This document shows, piece after piece, positions 27,084 to 36,318 of a stretch of 64,000 nt of DNA. This DNA is from Thiohalobacter sp. (GTDB lineage Bacteria; Pseudomonadota; Gammaproteobacteria; DSM-19610), in assembly GCA_026984835.1 (NCBI GenBank), contig JALSRI010000053.1:1-64000 (forward strand), in the 5' to 3' direction. Within the stretch, counting starts at the first letter, position 1; each line of letters starts with the position of its first letter. A program made the position numbers and the translations under genes. The notes under the pieces were generated by a model, which searched no databases, had not been told where the DNA came from, and saw only the letters and a program-made list of their open reading frames with translations.

Positions 27084-28031
27084 CTACCTGCGTTCCAGTC
27101 GGTCCAGGACCGCGCGCAGCTCGTCCGGCAGGGGCGCGCTCACCTCGATGTGGCGGTCGCGCTCCGGGTCGTCGAATGCCAGCAGGTGCGCATGCAGGAA
27201 CAGCCGACGCAGCCCCAGGGACTGCAGGCGCCGGTTGAAGTCCGCGTCGCCGTACTTGTCGTCACCGGCCAGCGGGTGGCCGGCGTGGGCGGCGTGCACG
27301 CGGATCTGGTGCGTACGGCCGGTGCCCAGCTCCGCTTCCATCAGGCTGGCGACCTGGTAACCCTGCAGGAACGAAAAACGCGTCCGCGAGGCCTTGCCGG
27401 CGGCGTCGACCCGCACCATGCGCTCGCCGCCGCGCAACTGGTTCTTGCGCAGCGGCGCATCGATCCGCCAGGGTCCCTGCGACCAGTCGCCCCGGGCCAG
27501 CAACAGGTAACGTTTGGTCACGCGGCCCTCGCGCAGCAGCGCGTGCAGGCGGCGCAGTTCGCTGCGCTTCTTGGCGATCATCAGGCAGCCGGAGGTGTCG
27601 CGGTCCAGGCGATGCACCAGTTCCAGGAAGGGCGCCCCGGGCCGCTGCGCGCGCAGCGCCTCGATCACCCCGAAGGCCAGGCCGCTGCCGCCGTGCACCG
27701 CCAGGCCGGCCGGCTTGTCGACGATCAGCAGTCGTTCGTCCTCGTACAGCACCTTGTCGGCCAGGCCGGCTTGCACCTGAGCCGGGACCTGGCCGGGCCG
27801 GCGCTCGCTCAGGCGCAGCGGCGGGATGCGCAGCCGGTCGCCGGCCTGCAGGCGGTAGTCCGGCCGCGCCCGGCCGCGGTTCACCCGCACTTCCCCCTTG
27901 CGAAGGATGCGGTAGATGCGGCTCCTCGGCACCCCCTTGAGATGGCACAACAAGAAATTGTCGATCCGCTGACCCGCCTGCTCGGCATTCACCTCGACCC
28001 ACTGTACGGCCGGCCTGTTGTCCTTTTCCAT
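27084..28031 (-). CDS. rluC: 23S rRNA pseudouridine synthase, RluC type
   Basis: 315-residue cytoplasmic enzyme that converts uridines of 23S rRNA to pseudouridine. An S4 RNA-binding domain (about 17-80) precedes the catalytic domain with HRLDRDTSGCLMIAKK, whose aspartate is the nucleophile; TGRTHQIRVHAAHAGHPLAGD is also visible. The gene is divergent from rne, an arrangement shared with E. coli, which favours RluC over RluD. The length matches. Confidence 0.93.
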   Translation of the reverse strand: MEKDNRPAVQWVEVNAEQAGQRIDNFLLCHLKGVPRSRIYRILRKGEVRVNRGRARPDYRLQAGDRLRIPPLRLSERRPGQVPAQVQAGLADKVLYEDERLLIVDKPAGLAVHGGSGLAFGVIEALRAQRPGAPFLELVHRLDRDTSGCLMIAKKRSELRRLHALLREGRVTKRYLLLARGDWSQGPWRIDAPLRKNQLRGGERMVRVDAAGKASRTRFSFLQGYQVASLMEAELGTGRTHQIRVHAAHAGHPLAGDDKYGDADFNRRLQSLGLRRLFLHAHLLAFDDPERDRHIEVSAPLPDELRAVLDRLERR

Positions 28032-28130
28032 GCCGCGATTCTACCAGCAGCGTCCCCCCGACGCCTGCAACAGCCGCGCGGATTCAAGGGGTTGGCCACA
28101 GGTTTTCACGCATAATCAAGGCCTAAGCGT

Positions 28131-28159
28131 TTGATATGGCGCAATCGCGCTGTTATAGT
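28131..28159 (+). promoter_or_regulatory. Promoter of rne
   Basis: TTGATA at 28131-28136, a 17-base spacer and TATAGT at 28154-28159 form a near-consensus sigma-70 promoter on the plus strand. It would give a leader of about 330 bases before the rne start at 28497. Confidence 0.7.
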
Positions 28160-28496
28160 CAATGGCGCTGGCACGGGCTCCAACGGAACGATCCGGACGG
28201 CTGCCGGCCAGCGGATTCGTACCCTATTCGTACTTTTCGGTCACGCGCCTGGAAACGCAGCCCGGGAAGTCGTGCGGACGCCTGAATGGCTTCCAAGCTG
28301 TTGTTTTTATTAACCATACATTTGGACGCTCCCGTGCTGATCGTCACCGCCGTTTTGATGGGCCTGTGCCTGGGGACGCTGACCTGGTCGTACCGACCGG
28401 GGCGCGGCGCCGCCGTCGCAGGCATCGTCCCTGCCCTGGTCCGCAGCCCGGCTGTCACGCTTCGCCCGCCGGTAGAGCGCTCGAGAGAACCGACCC
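28160..28496 (+). promoter_or_regulatory. Long 5' leader of rne
   Basis: The roughly 330 bases between the predicted promoter and the rne ATG contain no convincing gene. In E. coli the rne leader is of similar length (about 361 bases) and binds RNase E so that the enzyme controls its own message. A U-rich stretch at about 28305-28316 (GTTGTTTTTATTAACC) is a plausible cleavage site. Autoregulation here is inferred from gene identity and leader length. The short frame at 28286-28579 is judged not real. Confidence 0.5.
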
Positions 28497-31037
28497 ATGA
28501 AAAGAATGCTAATCAACGCCACGCAGCCCGAAGAGTTGCGTGTGGCACTGGTCGACGGCCAGAAACTCTACGATCTTGATATCGAGGTACCTTCCCGCGG
28601 TCAGAAAAAGTCCAACGTCTACAAAGGCAAGATCACCCGTATAGAACCCAGCCTGGAGGCGGCCTTCGTCGACTACGGCGCCGAACGGCACGGTTTCCTG
28701 CCGCTCAAGGAAGTGGCGCGCGGCTACTTCCGCGAAGGCGCGGCCCAGGGCGGCGGCCGGGTGAGCATCAAGGACGCACTGCGCGAGGGCCAGGAACTCA
28801 TCGTCCAGGTCGAGAAGGAGGAACGCGGCAACAAGGGCGCCGCGCTGACCACCTTCGTGTCCCTGGCCGGCCGCTACCTCGTGTTGATGCCCAACAACCC
28901 CCGCGCCGGCGGCGTGTCGCGCCGCATCGAGGGTGAGGACCGCAACCTGGTCCGCGACGCCATGGCGCAGCTCGAATACCCCCCCGAGATGGGCCTCATC
29001 GTCCGCACCGCCGGCATCGGCCGCAACGTCGAGGAACTGCAGTGGGACCTCGACTACCTCATGCATCTCTGGGAGTCCATCGAGAAGGCCGCCGAGGAGC
29101 GCCCCGCCCCCTTCCTGATCTACCAGGAGAGCAACGTCATCATCCGCGCCCTGCGAGACTACCTGCGCAGCGACATCGGCGAGATTCTGATCGACGACGA
29201 AGACGTCTACAACCGCGCCCGCGAATTCATGCAGCAGGTCATGCCGCACAACCTGGGCAAGCTGAAACTGTACCAGGACCCGGTGCCGCTGTTCTCGCGC
29301 TACCAGATCGAGTCGCAGATCGAGTCGGCCTTCCAGCGCGAGGTGCGGCTGCCGGCCGGCGGCGCCATCGTCATCGATCACACCGAGGCGCTGATCTCCA
29401 TCGACATCAACTCGGCGCGCGCCACCAAGGGCAGCGACATCGAGGAGACCGCCCTCAACACCAATCTGGAGGCCGCCGACGAAATCGCCCGCCAGCTGCG
29501 CATCCGCGACCTGGGTGGCCTGATCGTCATCGATTTCATCGACATGCAGCCCACCCGCCACCAGCGCGAGGTCGAGAACCGGCTGCGCGAGGCGCTGCGC
29601 ATGGACCGGGCGCGGGTGCAGATCGGGCGCATTTCGCGCTTCGGCCTGCTGGAGATGTCGCGCCAGCGGCTGCGCCCGTCGCTGGGCGAATCCAGCCAGA
29701 TCGTGTGCCCGCGCTGCATGGGCCAGGGCACGGTGCGCAGCGTGGAATCGCTGTCGCTGTCGATCCTGCGCATCGTCGAGGAAGAGGCCATGAAGGACAA
29801 GACCGGCCGCGTCATTGCGCGGGTGCCGGTCGACGTCGGCACCTACCTGCTCAACGAGAAGCGCGAGATTCTGCTGGCGCTGGAAAAGCGCCACGGGCTG
29901 GCCGTGTCGCTGATCCCCACGCCGTCGATGGAGACGCCCCACTACGAGGTCACACGGCTGCGCAGCGACGAGCTGGAAGGTGAACAAGGTGCCGCCAGCT
30001 ACCGCCTGCCGGAACCCGAGAAGGAGCAGGAAGCGTCGCCGGAGCGGTTGCTGGGTGCAGTGACGGCGCCGCCCGTGACCGAGCAGGCGGCGGTACAGTC
30101 GGTCGCACCCCAGCAGCCGGCGCCACCACCGACGACTGCCGCCGCGACACCGGCACCCGCCGGTGCCTCGCCGGGTCTCATCCGGCGCCTGTGGGCCAGC
30201 CTGTTCGGCAAGGGCGAGGCGCCGCAGGAAGAGCAGCCCAGACCGCGCCAGAAGGGCCGCGCGGGCGAGCGCAGTGGCCGCGGCAAGGGCGCCGCCACCC
30301 GGGCCGGCAGCGAGCGGGGTCGCAGCGGCGGCCGCCGACGCCCGCAGGGCCAGGACAAGGGCGCGCGTCGCGGTGGCCAGAACGGCGCCAGGAAGGCACG
30401 CGACATCCGCCCCGAAGAGGTGAAGGAAGTGGTGACGCCGGCACCGGAGACACCCGCCGGAAAGACCGACAAGGCCGAGGGTGGCAACCGCCCCTCCGGC
30501 CAGTCGCGCGGCAGCCGCCGCGGGCGTCGTGGTGGCCGCCGCCGTTCCGGCGGTCAGCGTCGCGAGGGCCAGCCGCAGGAACGCAAGTCCCGGCAGGACG
30601 GCAACGGCGACAAGGCCGCCGAAGGTGCACCGGTGGCGGAAGGCAGGCCGGCCGGGCGCGACAACGGCGGCGACGCTTCACGGAAACCGGAATCCGGTCC
30701 GGCCACCGCCGGAAGTGGAGACACCCGTGCCCCGCAGGCGGAACGCCCGGCCGACCGGACTACCGACACGGAAGGCAAGCGCAGCCGTGCGCCCCGGACG
30801 GAACAGGCGTCGGAACCCAAGCCGGCCGAAACCACCGACAGTCGGGAACCGAGGGGTGGACGTGGTCGCGCACCGGGGCCGGAAGACAAGCCGGCCGGCG
30901 GCGGACGCACGGCGCCGGCGGACCGCGGTGCCGACCGGCCCGCCGCCCCTGCGGCGGCGGCGGACAAGCCGGCAACGGGACGCCCCGACGGCGACAGCAA
31001 GCCCGATCCCAAGCCCGCCGCCGTCGGCGACGAGTGA
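28497..31037 (+). CDS. rne: Ribonuclease E
   Basis: 846-residue endoribonuclease for mRNA decay and rRNA/tRNA processing. The S1 domain lies near 38-120. Catalytic D303 ([10 protein letters not shown]) and D346 (VIDFIDM), and the zinc-link cysteines C404 and C407 (CPRC), fall at the same numbers as in E. coli. The catalytic half is complete (to about 510). The C-terminal tail, from about 520, is low-complexity, rich in R, G, P, Q and A with arginine-rich patches, as in RNase E scaffolds; it is shorter than in E. coli (1061 residues). Ends at TGA 31035-31037, followed by a GC palindrome. Confidence 0.97.
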   Translation: MKRMLINATQPEELRVALVDGQKLYDLDIEVPSRGQKKSNVYKGKITRIEPSLEAAFVDYGAERHGFLPLKEVARGYFREGAAQGGGRVSIKDALREGQELIVQVEKEERGNKGAALTTFVSLAGRYLVLMPNNPRAGGVSRRIEGEDRNLVRDAMAQLEYPPEMGLIVRTAGIGRNVEELQWDLDYLMHLWESIEKAAEERPAPFLIYQESNVIIRALRDYLRSDIGEILIDDEDVYNRAREFMQQVMPHNLGKLKLYQDPVPLFSRYQIESQIESAFQREVRLPAGGAIVIDHTEALISIDINSARATKGSDIEETALNTNLEAADEIARQLRIRDLGGLIVIDFIDMQPTRHQREVENRLREALRMDRARVQIGRISRFGLLEMSRQRLRPSLGESSQIVCPRCMGQGTVRSVESLSLSILRIVEEEAMKDKTGRVIARVPVDVGTYLLNEKREILLALEKRHGLAVSLIPTPSMETPHYEVTRLRSDELEGEQGAASYRLPEPEKEQEASPERLLGAVTAPPVTEQAAVQSVAPQQPAPPPTTAAATPAPAGASPGLIRRLWASLFGKGEAPQEEQPRPRQKGRAGERSGRGKGAATRAGSERGRSGGRRRPQGQDKGARRGGQNGARKARDIRPEEVKEVVTPAPETPAGKTDKAEGGNRPSGQSRGSRRGRRGGRRRSGGQRREGQPQERKSRQDGNGDKAAEGAPVAEGRPAGRDNGGDASRKPESGPATAGSGDTRAPQAERPADRTTDTEGKRSRAPRTEQASEPKPAETTDSREPRGGRGRAPGPEDKPAGGGRTAPADRGADRPAAPAAAADKPATGRPDGDSKPDPKPAAVGDE

Positions 31038-31055
31038 CACCCCCGGCCGGGGGTG
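31038..31055. terminator. GC palindrome directly after rne
   Basis: CACCCCCGG and CCGGGGGTG form a perfect 18-base palindrome beginning at the base after the rne stop. It can fold as a strong stem but no T-run follows, so it may serve as a 3' stabiliser rather than a standard intrinsic terminator. Confidence 0.45.
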
Positions 31056-31108
31056 AACGGCGCCGGCCCTCCGCCGCGGAGCGGCCTGCCTGCGGACGGA
31101 TGGCCGGG

Positions 31109-31223
31109 ATCGCGGGCAAGCCCGCTCCTACACGTGTAGGAGCGGCCTTCGGCCGCGATGGGTCGTGCGACCGCCGGCCGGTTGCCCCGGCTGCACCGGG
31201 ATCGCGGGCGAGCCCGCTCCTGC
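31109..31223. repeat. REP pair plus third REP between rne and nhaD
   Basis: A REP at 31109-31131 (stem GCGGGCAAGCCCGC), then an inverted REP at 31136-31159 (GTAGGAGCGG head, stem GCGGCCTTCGGCCGC), joined tail to tail by 4 bases (ACGT), then a third at 31201-31223 (stem GCGGGCGAGCCCGC, ending TGC). They belong to the same family as the maf-sppA array but are arranged differently. Confidence 0.85.
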
Positions 31224-31250
31224 AGTGGGCGAGGTCGCGAAGGCGGTGGG

Positions 31251-32666
31251 TCAGAAATAGGCCTTGTTGATCCACAGGTGCGCATAGATGCTGGCCGCAT
31301 AGCCCAGCGCGATCACCGGCGTCCACTTGAGATGCCCGAAGAAGGTATACTTGCCGCGCGCCTGGCCCATCAGGGCCACGCCGGCGGCCGAGCCGATGGA
31401 CAGCAGGCTGCCCCCCACGCCGGCCGTCAGGGTGACCAGCAGCCACTCGCCGGCGGGCATGTCCGGATTCATGGTCAACACCGCAAACATCACCGGAATA
31501 TTGTCCACGATGGACGACAGCAGGCCTACCGCCACATTGGCCAGCGTCACGTTCCACTCCCCGTACATGACCTCGGAGGCCATCGACAGGTAGCCGATGA
31601 AACCCAGGCCACCCACACACAGCACCACACCGTAGAAGAACAGCAGCGTATCCCACTCGGCGCGCGCCACCTTGTTGAACACGTCGAAGGGCACCACATC
31701 GCCCATGCGGCTGGCGATCAGACCGTTGCGCTTGCCCGGACTGGTCTTCTTCAGGTAGTAGCCGAAGAACTGCAGATAGGCCATGCCGGTCAGCATGCCG
31801 ATCACGGGCGGCAGGTGCAGGAAGTTGTGGAAGCTCACCGCCGTGACGATGGTCGCCAGAAAAAGCGCCACGATGCGCAGCGCACCGCGCTTGAGCATGA
31901 CCGCTTCGTCCGCACCCGCCGGCTGCCCGGACGGAATGGCGAAATGCATGATGGCCGCCGGCACCACGAAGTTGACCAGCGACGGCACGAACAGGGCGAA
32001 GAAGGTCCAGAAATCCACCACGCCCTTCTGCCACACCATGAGCGTGGTGATGTCGCCGAACGGGCTGAAGGCGCCGCCGGCATTGGCCGCCACCACGATG
32101 TTGATGCAGGCGACGCCGACGAAACGCTTGTCATCGCCGCCTACCGCCAGCACTACGGCACACATCAGCAACGCGGTGGTCAGGTTGTCGGCGACCGGGG
32201 AGATGAAGAAGGCAAGGAAACCCGTCATCCAGAACAGCGTGCGCAGCCCGAATCCCTTGCGGATCAGCCAGGCTCGCAGCGCATTGAACACATTGCGCTC
32301 GTCCATGGCGTTGATGTAGGTCATGGCCACCAGCAGGAACAGCATCAGCTCGGCGTATTCGAGCAGGTTGTGCCGCACCGCCTCCTCCGCCTGGTGCGGC
32401 ATGCCCTTCGCCGCATAGACGTAGCCGATCATGCCCCAGATGAGGCCGGCGGCCAGCATGACGGGCTTGGACTTGCGCAGGTGGGTGAATTCTTCCGCCA
32501 TGACCAGCGCATAGGCGAGCACGAACAGGATCAACGAGGCATAACCGACCGCGTGGCGCGTCAGGTCCAGGGGTCGGCCTGCGGCCTGGCTGGCGACGGC
32601 GAAGGCCGGCAGCAGGACGAGGACCAGCAGGCCGGCCAGCGCCGGCAGACGATTGCGGGGTGACAT
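31251..32666 (-). CDS. nhaD: NhaD-type sodium/proton antiporter
   Basis: 471-residue inner-membrane antiporter with about 12 hydrophobic helices; the N-terminus looks like a signal-type first helix. Visible family segments are SPVADNLTTALLMCAVV, NAGGAFSPFGDITT and SSIVDNIPVMFAVLTMNP, where the polar residues of the ion site lie. NhaD exchanges Na+ or Li+ for H+ and is common in alkaliphilic and halophilic proteobacteria. AAGGAG precedes the start. It lies 14 bases after the SLC13 gene and is the last gene of this transport run. Confidence 0.93.
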   Translation of the reverse strand: MSPRNRLPALAGLLVLVLLPAFAVASQAAGRPLDLTRHAVGYASLILFVLAYALVMAEEFTHLRKSKPVMLAAGLIWGMIGYVYAAKGMPHQAEEAVRHNLLEYAELMLFLLVAMTYINAMDERNVFNALRAWLIRKGFGLRTLFWMTGFLAFFISPVADNLTTALLMCAVVLAVGGDDKRFVGVACINIVVAANAGGAFSPFGDITTLMVWQKGVVDFWTFFALFVPSLVNFVVPAAIMHFAIPSGQPAGADEAVMLKRGALRIVALFLATIVTAVSFHNFLHLPPVIGMLTGMAYLQFFGYYLKKTSPGKRNGLIASRMGDVVPFDVFNKVARAEWDTLLFFYGVVLCVGGLGFIGYLSMASEVMYGEWNVTLANVAVGLLSSIVDNIPVMFAVLTMNPDMPAGEWLLVTLTAGVGGSLLSIGSAAGVALMGQARGKYTFFGHLKWTPVIALGYAASIYAHLWINKAYF

Positions 32667-32680
32667 CCGGGTGAGACTCC

Positions 32681-34684
32681 TTAGAAGACCAGGTTCATCA
32701 TCAGCATCATGACGATCAGGAACAGAATGGTCATGATACCACCCGCCCTCATGAAGTCAGGCACCCGGTACCCTCCCGGCCCCATCACCAGCGCGTTGAC
32801 CTGGTGGGTGGGAATGAGGAAGGAATTGGAGGTGGCAATGGCCACGGTCAGGGCAAACACCGCCGGGTCGGCCGCGCCGCCGGCGTGCGCGGCAATGTTG
32901 ACCGCCAGCGGCACCAGCAGTACGGTCGCGCCGACATTGGACATGACCAGTGTGAAGAAGGTGGACAGCAGCGCAATGGCGAGTTGCAGCACCCATACCG
33001 GGGTGTCGGCACCCAGTGCCGCCAGCACCTGCTCGGCGATCCAGGCGGCGGTGCCCGTGGTCTCGACCGCCAGCCCCAGCGGGATCAGGCTGGCCAGCAG
33101 GAATACCGTCTTCCAGCTCACCGCCTCGTAGGCCTCCTCGATGTCGAGCACGCCCGACAGCACCATGCCGATGGCACCGGCAAGCAGCGCCACGGACAGG
33201 CGCAGGTCGGTGAACAGCACCAGCGTCAGGGCCACGGCGAAGAAGAACAGGGCGTGCATCACCTTGTGCGGGCGCAGTTCCTCGTGCGGGTACTCGGTGG
33301 TCACCACCACGAAGTTGCGGTCCGTCTCCAGCCTCGCCAGCGCCTCCCAGGTGGTGTGCACCACCAGCGTATCGCCGGCCTGCAACGGCATGTCGCGTAT
33401 GCCTTCGCCCTCGCGGTAGGTCTTGCCGACCCGGTGCAGTGCCACCATGGAGATGCCATAGGTCTTGCGCATCCAGACATCGCGCGCGCTCTTGCCGATC
33501 AGCTTGGAACCGGGCGGGATGACCACCTCGGCGATGCCGGCCTTGGACGAAGACAGGGCTTCGGAGAACACTTCGATCTGGTGATGGACGATCAGCCCGT
33601 ACTTCTGCGCAAAGGCGTTGAGGTGCTCGGGCGAGGCCAGCACGCCGAGCACCGCCCCCGCCTCGATGCCGATGTCGCGCGCCAGGCCGCCGGGACCGAT
33701 GCGCAGGTCGTCGCTGCCGCGCAGGGCAGCGATGACGCGGATGCTGTTCTCGTGCTCGATCTCGTCCAGTGTCTTGCCGATCAGCGGGCTGTTGTCGGGC
33801 ACGATCATTTCCCGCAGCTCGTAGTCGATGCCGTAGGTCTCCTTGAAATAGCCCAGTGCATTGATCGCGGTGGCGCCCTCGCTGCCGGTGGCCGGCAGGA
33901 CGTAGCGGCCGGCGACGATGAAATACAGGATCCCCGAAGCGACCAGCGCCAGCCCGACCGGCGTCACCGAGAACAGCGACCAGGTGTGCATCTGCTGTTC
34001 CGCCGGCAGCGCCTGGTTGGAGGTGAGGATCAGGTCGTTGAGCAGGATGAGCGGGCTGGAACCGACCAGCGTGACGGTGCCGCCCAGGATGGCGCAGAAG
34101 CCCATGGGCATGAGCAGCCGCGACATGGGCAGGCCGGAACGCGCCGAGATACGGCTCACCACCGGCAGGAACAGGGCCGCGGCGCCGACATTCTGCATAA
34201 AGCTGGAAATGATGCCGACGGTGCCGGAGATGATGGGGATGATGCGCTTCTCGGTGGTGCCGCCGACATCGAGGATGAAGGAGGCCACCCTGCTCATCAG
34301 GCCGGTGCGGTCGAGCCCGGCGCCGATGATCATGACGGCGATGATGGAAATGACGGCATTGCTCGAAAAGCCGTCGAACAGCCGGTCGGTGGAGACCAGC
34401 CCCTCCTCCAGGCCCATCCAGGGCGCGAACAGGCTGGTCAGTCCGAGCAGGACCATGACCGTGATGGCGGCCACGTCGACGCCGACGATCTCGAATGCGA
34501 ACAGGTAGATGGTCAGCATCAGGAAGCCCGTGACCCAGGCGATTTCTATCGTGGGCACCAGGCGCGCCAGCCACAGGGTCGTCAGGGCGAACACGACGGC
34601 GGCGACGATGGCCCTGACGGGCAGGCGGTTCCCGGGATCGGTCGAGGCGGCATTCTCCTGATCGGCGGACAGTGTATTTTTCAT
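32681..34684 (-). CDS. SLC13/DASS-type transporter with two RCK_C domains
   Basis: 667-residue membrane protein. About four to six helices with motifs such as GGTVTLVGSSPLILLND and SFMQNVGAAALFLPV lead to a central cytoplasmic part (about 290-470) with two TrkA_C/RCK_C-like domains (VLGVLASPEHLNAFAQKYGL and LQAGDTLVVHTTWEALARL), then a second set of helices. The architecture is that of the SLC13 family annotated as sodium-coupled anion transporters; the substrate could be sulfate, dicarboxylate or other. The start is uncertain: ATG at 34684 is chosen, with ATGs at 34702 and 34711 also possible. An AT-rich region upstream (34750-34800) probably holds the promoter. Confidence 0.85.
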   Translation of the reverse strand: MKNTLSADQENAASTDPGNRLPVRAIVAAVVFALTTLWLARLVPTIEIAWVTGFLMLTIYLFAFEIVGVDVAAITVMVLLGLTSLFAPWMGLEEGLVSTDRLFDGFSSNAVISIIAVMIIGAGLDRTGLMSRVASFILDVGGTTEKRIIPIISGTVGIISSFMQNVGAAALFLPVVSRISARSGLPMSRLLMPMGFCAILGGTVTLVGSSPLILLNDLILTSNQALPAEQQMHTWSLFSVTPVGLALVASGILYFIVAGRYVLPATGSEGATAINALGYFKETYGIDYELREMIVPDNSPLIGKTLDEIEHENSIRVIAALRGSDDLRIGPGGLARDIGIEAGAVLGVLASPEHLNAFAQKYGLIVHHQIEVFSEALSSSKAGIAEVVIPPGSKLIGKSARDVWMRKTYGISMVALHRVGKTYREGEGIRDMPLQAGDTLVVHTTWEALARLETDRNFVVVTTEYPHEELRPHKVMHALFFFAVALTLVLFTDLRLSVALLAGAIGMVLSGVLDIEEAYEAVSWKTVFLLASLIPLGLAVETTGTAAWIAEQVLAALGADTPVWVLQLAIALLSTFFTLVMSNVGATVLLVPLAVNIAAHAGGAADPAVFALTVAIATSNSFLIPTHQVNALVMGPGGYRVPDFMRAGGIMTILFLIVMMLMMNLVF

Positions 34685-34800
34685 CTTTTCATTCAACCAC
34701 ATGGGGGGCATGCCGACGCAGGGATCGAGGTGCGGCCGCCGCTGCCGTGGCCGCATCTTAATAAAACATTAACAATTTGTGAAATCTTTATATCTCGTTG
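34685..34800 (-). promoter_or_regulatory. AT-rich upstream region of the SLC13-nhaD unit
   Basis: Bases 34757-34797 are strongly AT-rich on both strands (ATAAAACATTAACAATTTGTG and CTTTATATC blocks), in contrast to the surroundings. On the minus strand this lies directly upstream of the SLC13 gene and is the likely promoter region for it and nhaD. I could not choose a single -35/-10 pair. Confidence 0.45.
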
Positions 34801-36318
34801 TCAGCCCCGCCAGTAGGCCGGCTGCAGCAGCACCAGGATGGTGAAGACCTCCAGCCGGCCCAGCAGCATGGCCGCCACCGCCACCAGCTTGGCCGTATCG
34901 CCGATGCCGGCGAAGGTCTCGCTGACCTCCCCCAGCCCCGGCCCCAGGTTGTTCATGCAGGTCGCAATGGCGGAGAACGCCGTCACCTGGTCCAGACCGG
35001 TGGCCATCATCGACAACATGAGGATCACGAAAGTCGCGACGTAGACGGCAAAGAAACCCCAGATCGCCTGCAGGGTCTGTTCACGCAGGCGGCGGCCGCC
35101 GATCTTGATCTGCAGCACGCTCCTGGGATGCGGCAGACGCCGCAGCTCCCGCCAGCCGAGCTTGGCCAGCACCAGCACGCGCATCACCTTCATGCCGCCG
35201 GCGGTCGAGCCCCCACAGCCGCCGACGAAACTGATGAACAGCATCAACACCGGCAGGAACAGCGGCCAGCCGGCAAAACTCTCGACACCGTAGCCGGTGC
35301 TGGTGATGACGGACACCACCTCGAAAGTGGAATGACGGACGGCGGCGTGCCAGCTCTCCTCCACGCCGGCCTGTTCCAGCATCAGGCTGATCAACAGCAC
35401 CGCCGCCAGGATCAGCAGCAGGAAGGTGCGAACCTCCGTGTCCTGCCAGTAACAGCGTATGTCGTGGCTGGTGGCGGCCACGTAGTGGATGGCGAAATTG
35501 ATCGAGCCCAGCAGCATGAACAGGGTGGCGATCCATTCGATGGCCGGGCTGTGGAACCAGGCGATGCTGGCATCGTGGGTGGAGAAGCCGCCGGTGGATA
35601 CCGTCGACAGGCTGTGGGCGACGGCGTCGAAGGGCGTCATGCCGGCGCCCCAGAAGGCCAGCGCGCAGGCAACGGTGATTCCCAGATACAGCATCCACAG
35701 GGCGCGCGCGCCGTGCGCCAGCCGCGGCGTCATCTTCTCGTCCTTCATCGGCCCCGGCGCCTCGGCCCGGTAGATGGACATGCCGCCGATGCCCAGCATG
35801 GGCATGATGGCGACCGCCAGCACGATCAGTCCCATGCCGCCGAACCATTGAATCTCCTGCCTGTAGAACAACAGCGACGGCGGCAGCGCGTCCAGGCCCG
35901 ACAGCACGGTGGCGCCGGTGGTGGTCAGCCCGGAGACGGATTCGAACAGCGCGTCGACCAGCGACAGGTCGAGTCCGAACAGGAAGGGGAACAGCCCGAG
36001 CAGGCTGAGCAGGCACCAGAACAGTGCCACCAGCAGGAAACCGTCGCGGCGCCGCAGTTCGACCGGCTGGCCGAGACCCGACAGCCACAGCAGCAGGCCG
36101 CTGCCGGCCATCACCAGCAGGCCCACGGCCAGGTGCCCGGCCTCGCCGTCGCGGTACCAGAGCGACACCAGCAGCGGCGGCAGCAGCGTGGTACTGAACA
36201 ACATGCACAGAAAGCCGGTGATGCGCAGCACCGTCCGCCCGTGCACCTGCCGGCCCTTGCCGCGCCCGGAGGCGCGCGGCGCCGGCGTCCGGGCCAGGCT
36301 GCCTTCAGGCGGCGTCAT
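34801..36318 (-). CDS. trkH: TrkH-family K+/Na+ transporter
   Basis: 505-residue inner-membrane cation transporter of the TrkH/KtrB superfamily. Pore-loop-like selectivity segments are visible: SVSGLTTTGATV, STVSTGGFSTH, VITSTGYGVE and ATCMNNLGPGLG. TrkH takes up K+ (or Na+) and usually binds a TrkA regulator; no trkA gene is in the window. ATG at 36318 is the start: the frame continues to 36501 but that part is the out-of-frame shadow of the kinase gene. It overlaps the kinase end by 14 bases, so it is coupled to it. The length is close to normal for TrkH. Confidence 0.9.
   Translation of the reverse strand: MTPPEGSLARTPAPRASGRGKGRQVHGRTVLRITGFLCMLFSTTLLPPLLVSLWYRDGEAGHLAVGLLVMAGSGLLLWLSGLGQPVELRRRDGFLLVALFWCLLSLLGLFPFLFGLDLSLVDALFESVSGLTTTGATVLSGLDALPPSLLFYRQEIQWFGGMGLIVLAVAIMPMLGIGGMSIYRAEAPGPMKDEKMTPRLAHGARALWMLYLGITVACALAFWGAGMTPFDAVAHSLSTVSTGGFSTHDASIAWFHSPAIEWIATLFMLLGSINFAIHYVAATSHDIRCYWQDTEVRTFLLLILAAVLLISLMLEQAGVEESWHAAVRHSTFEVVSVITSTGYGVESFAGWPLFLPVLMLFISFVGGCGGSTAGGMKVMRVLVLAKLGWRELRRLPHPRSVLQIKIGGRRLREQTLQAIWGFFAVYVATFVILMLSMMATGLDQVTAFSAIATCMNNLGPGLGEVSETFAGIGDTAKLVAVAAMLLGRLEVFTILVLLQPAYWRG

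Noticed and set aside
28286-28579. Small hydrophobic ORF in the rne leader
   Set aside because: It overlaps the rne start by about 80 bases, has no good ribosome site, and its end is arginine-rich shadow of rne.
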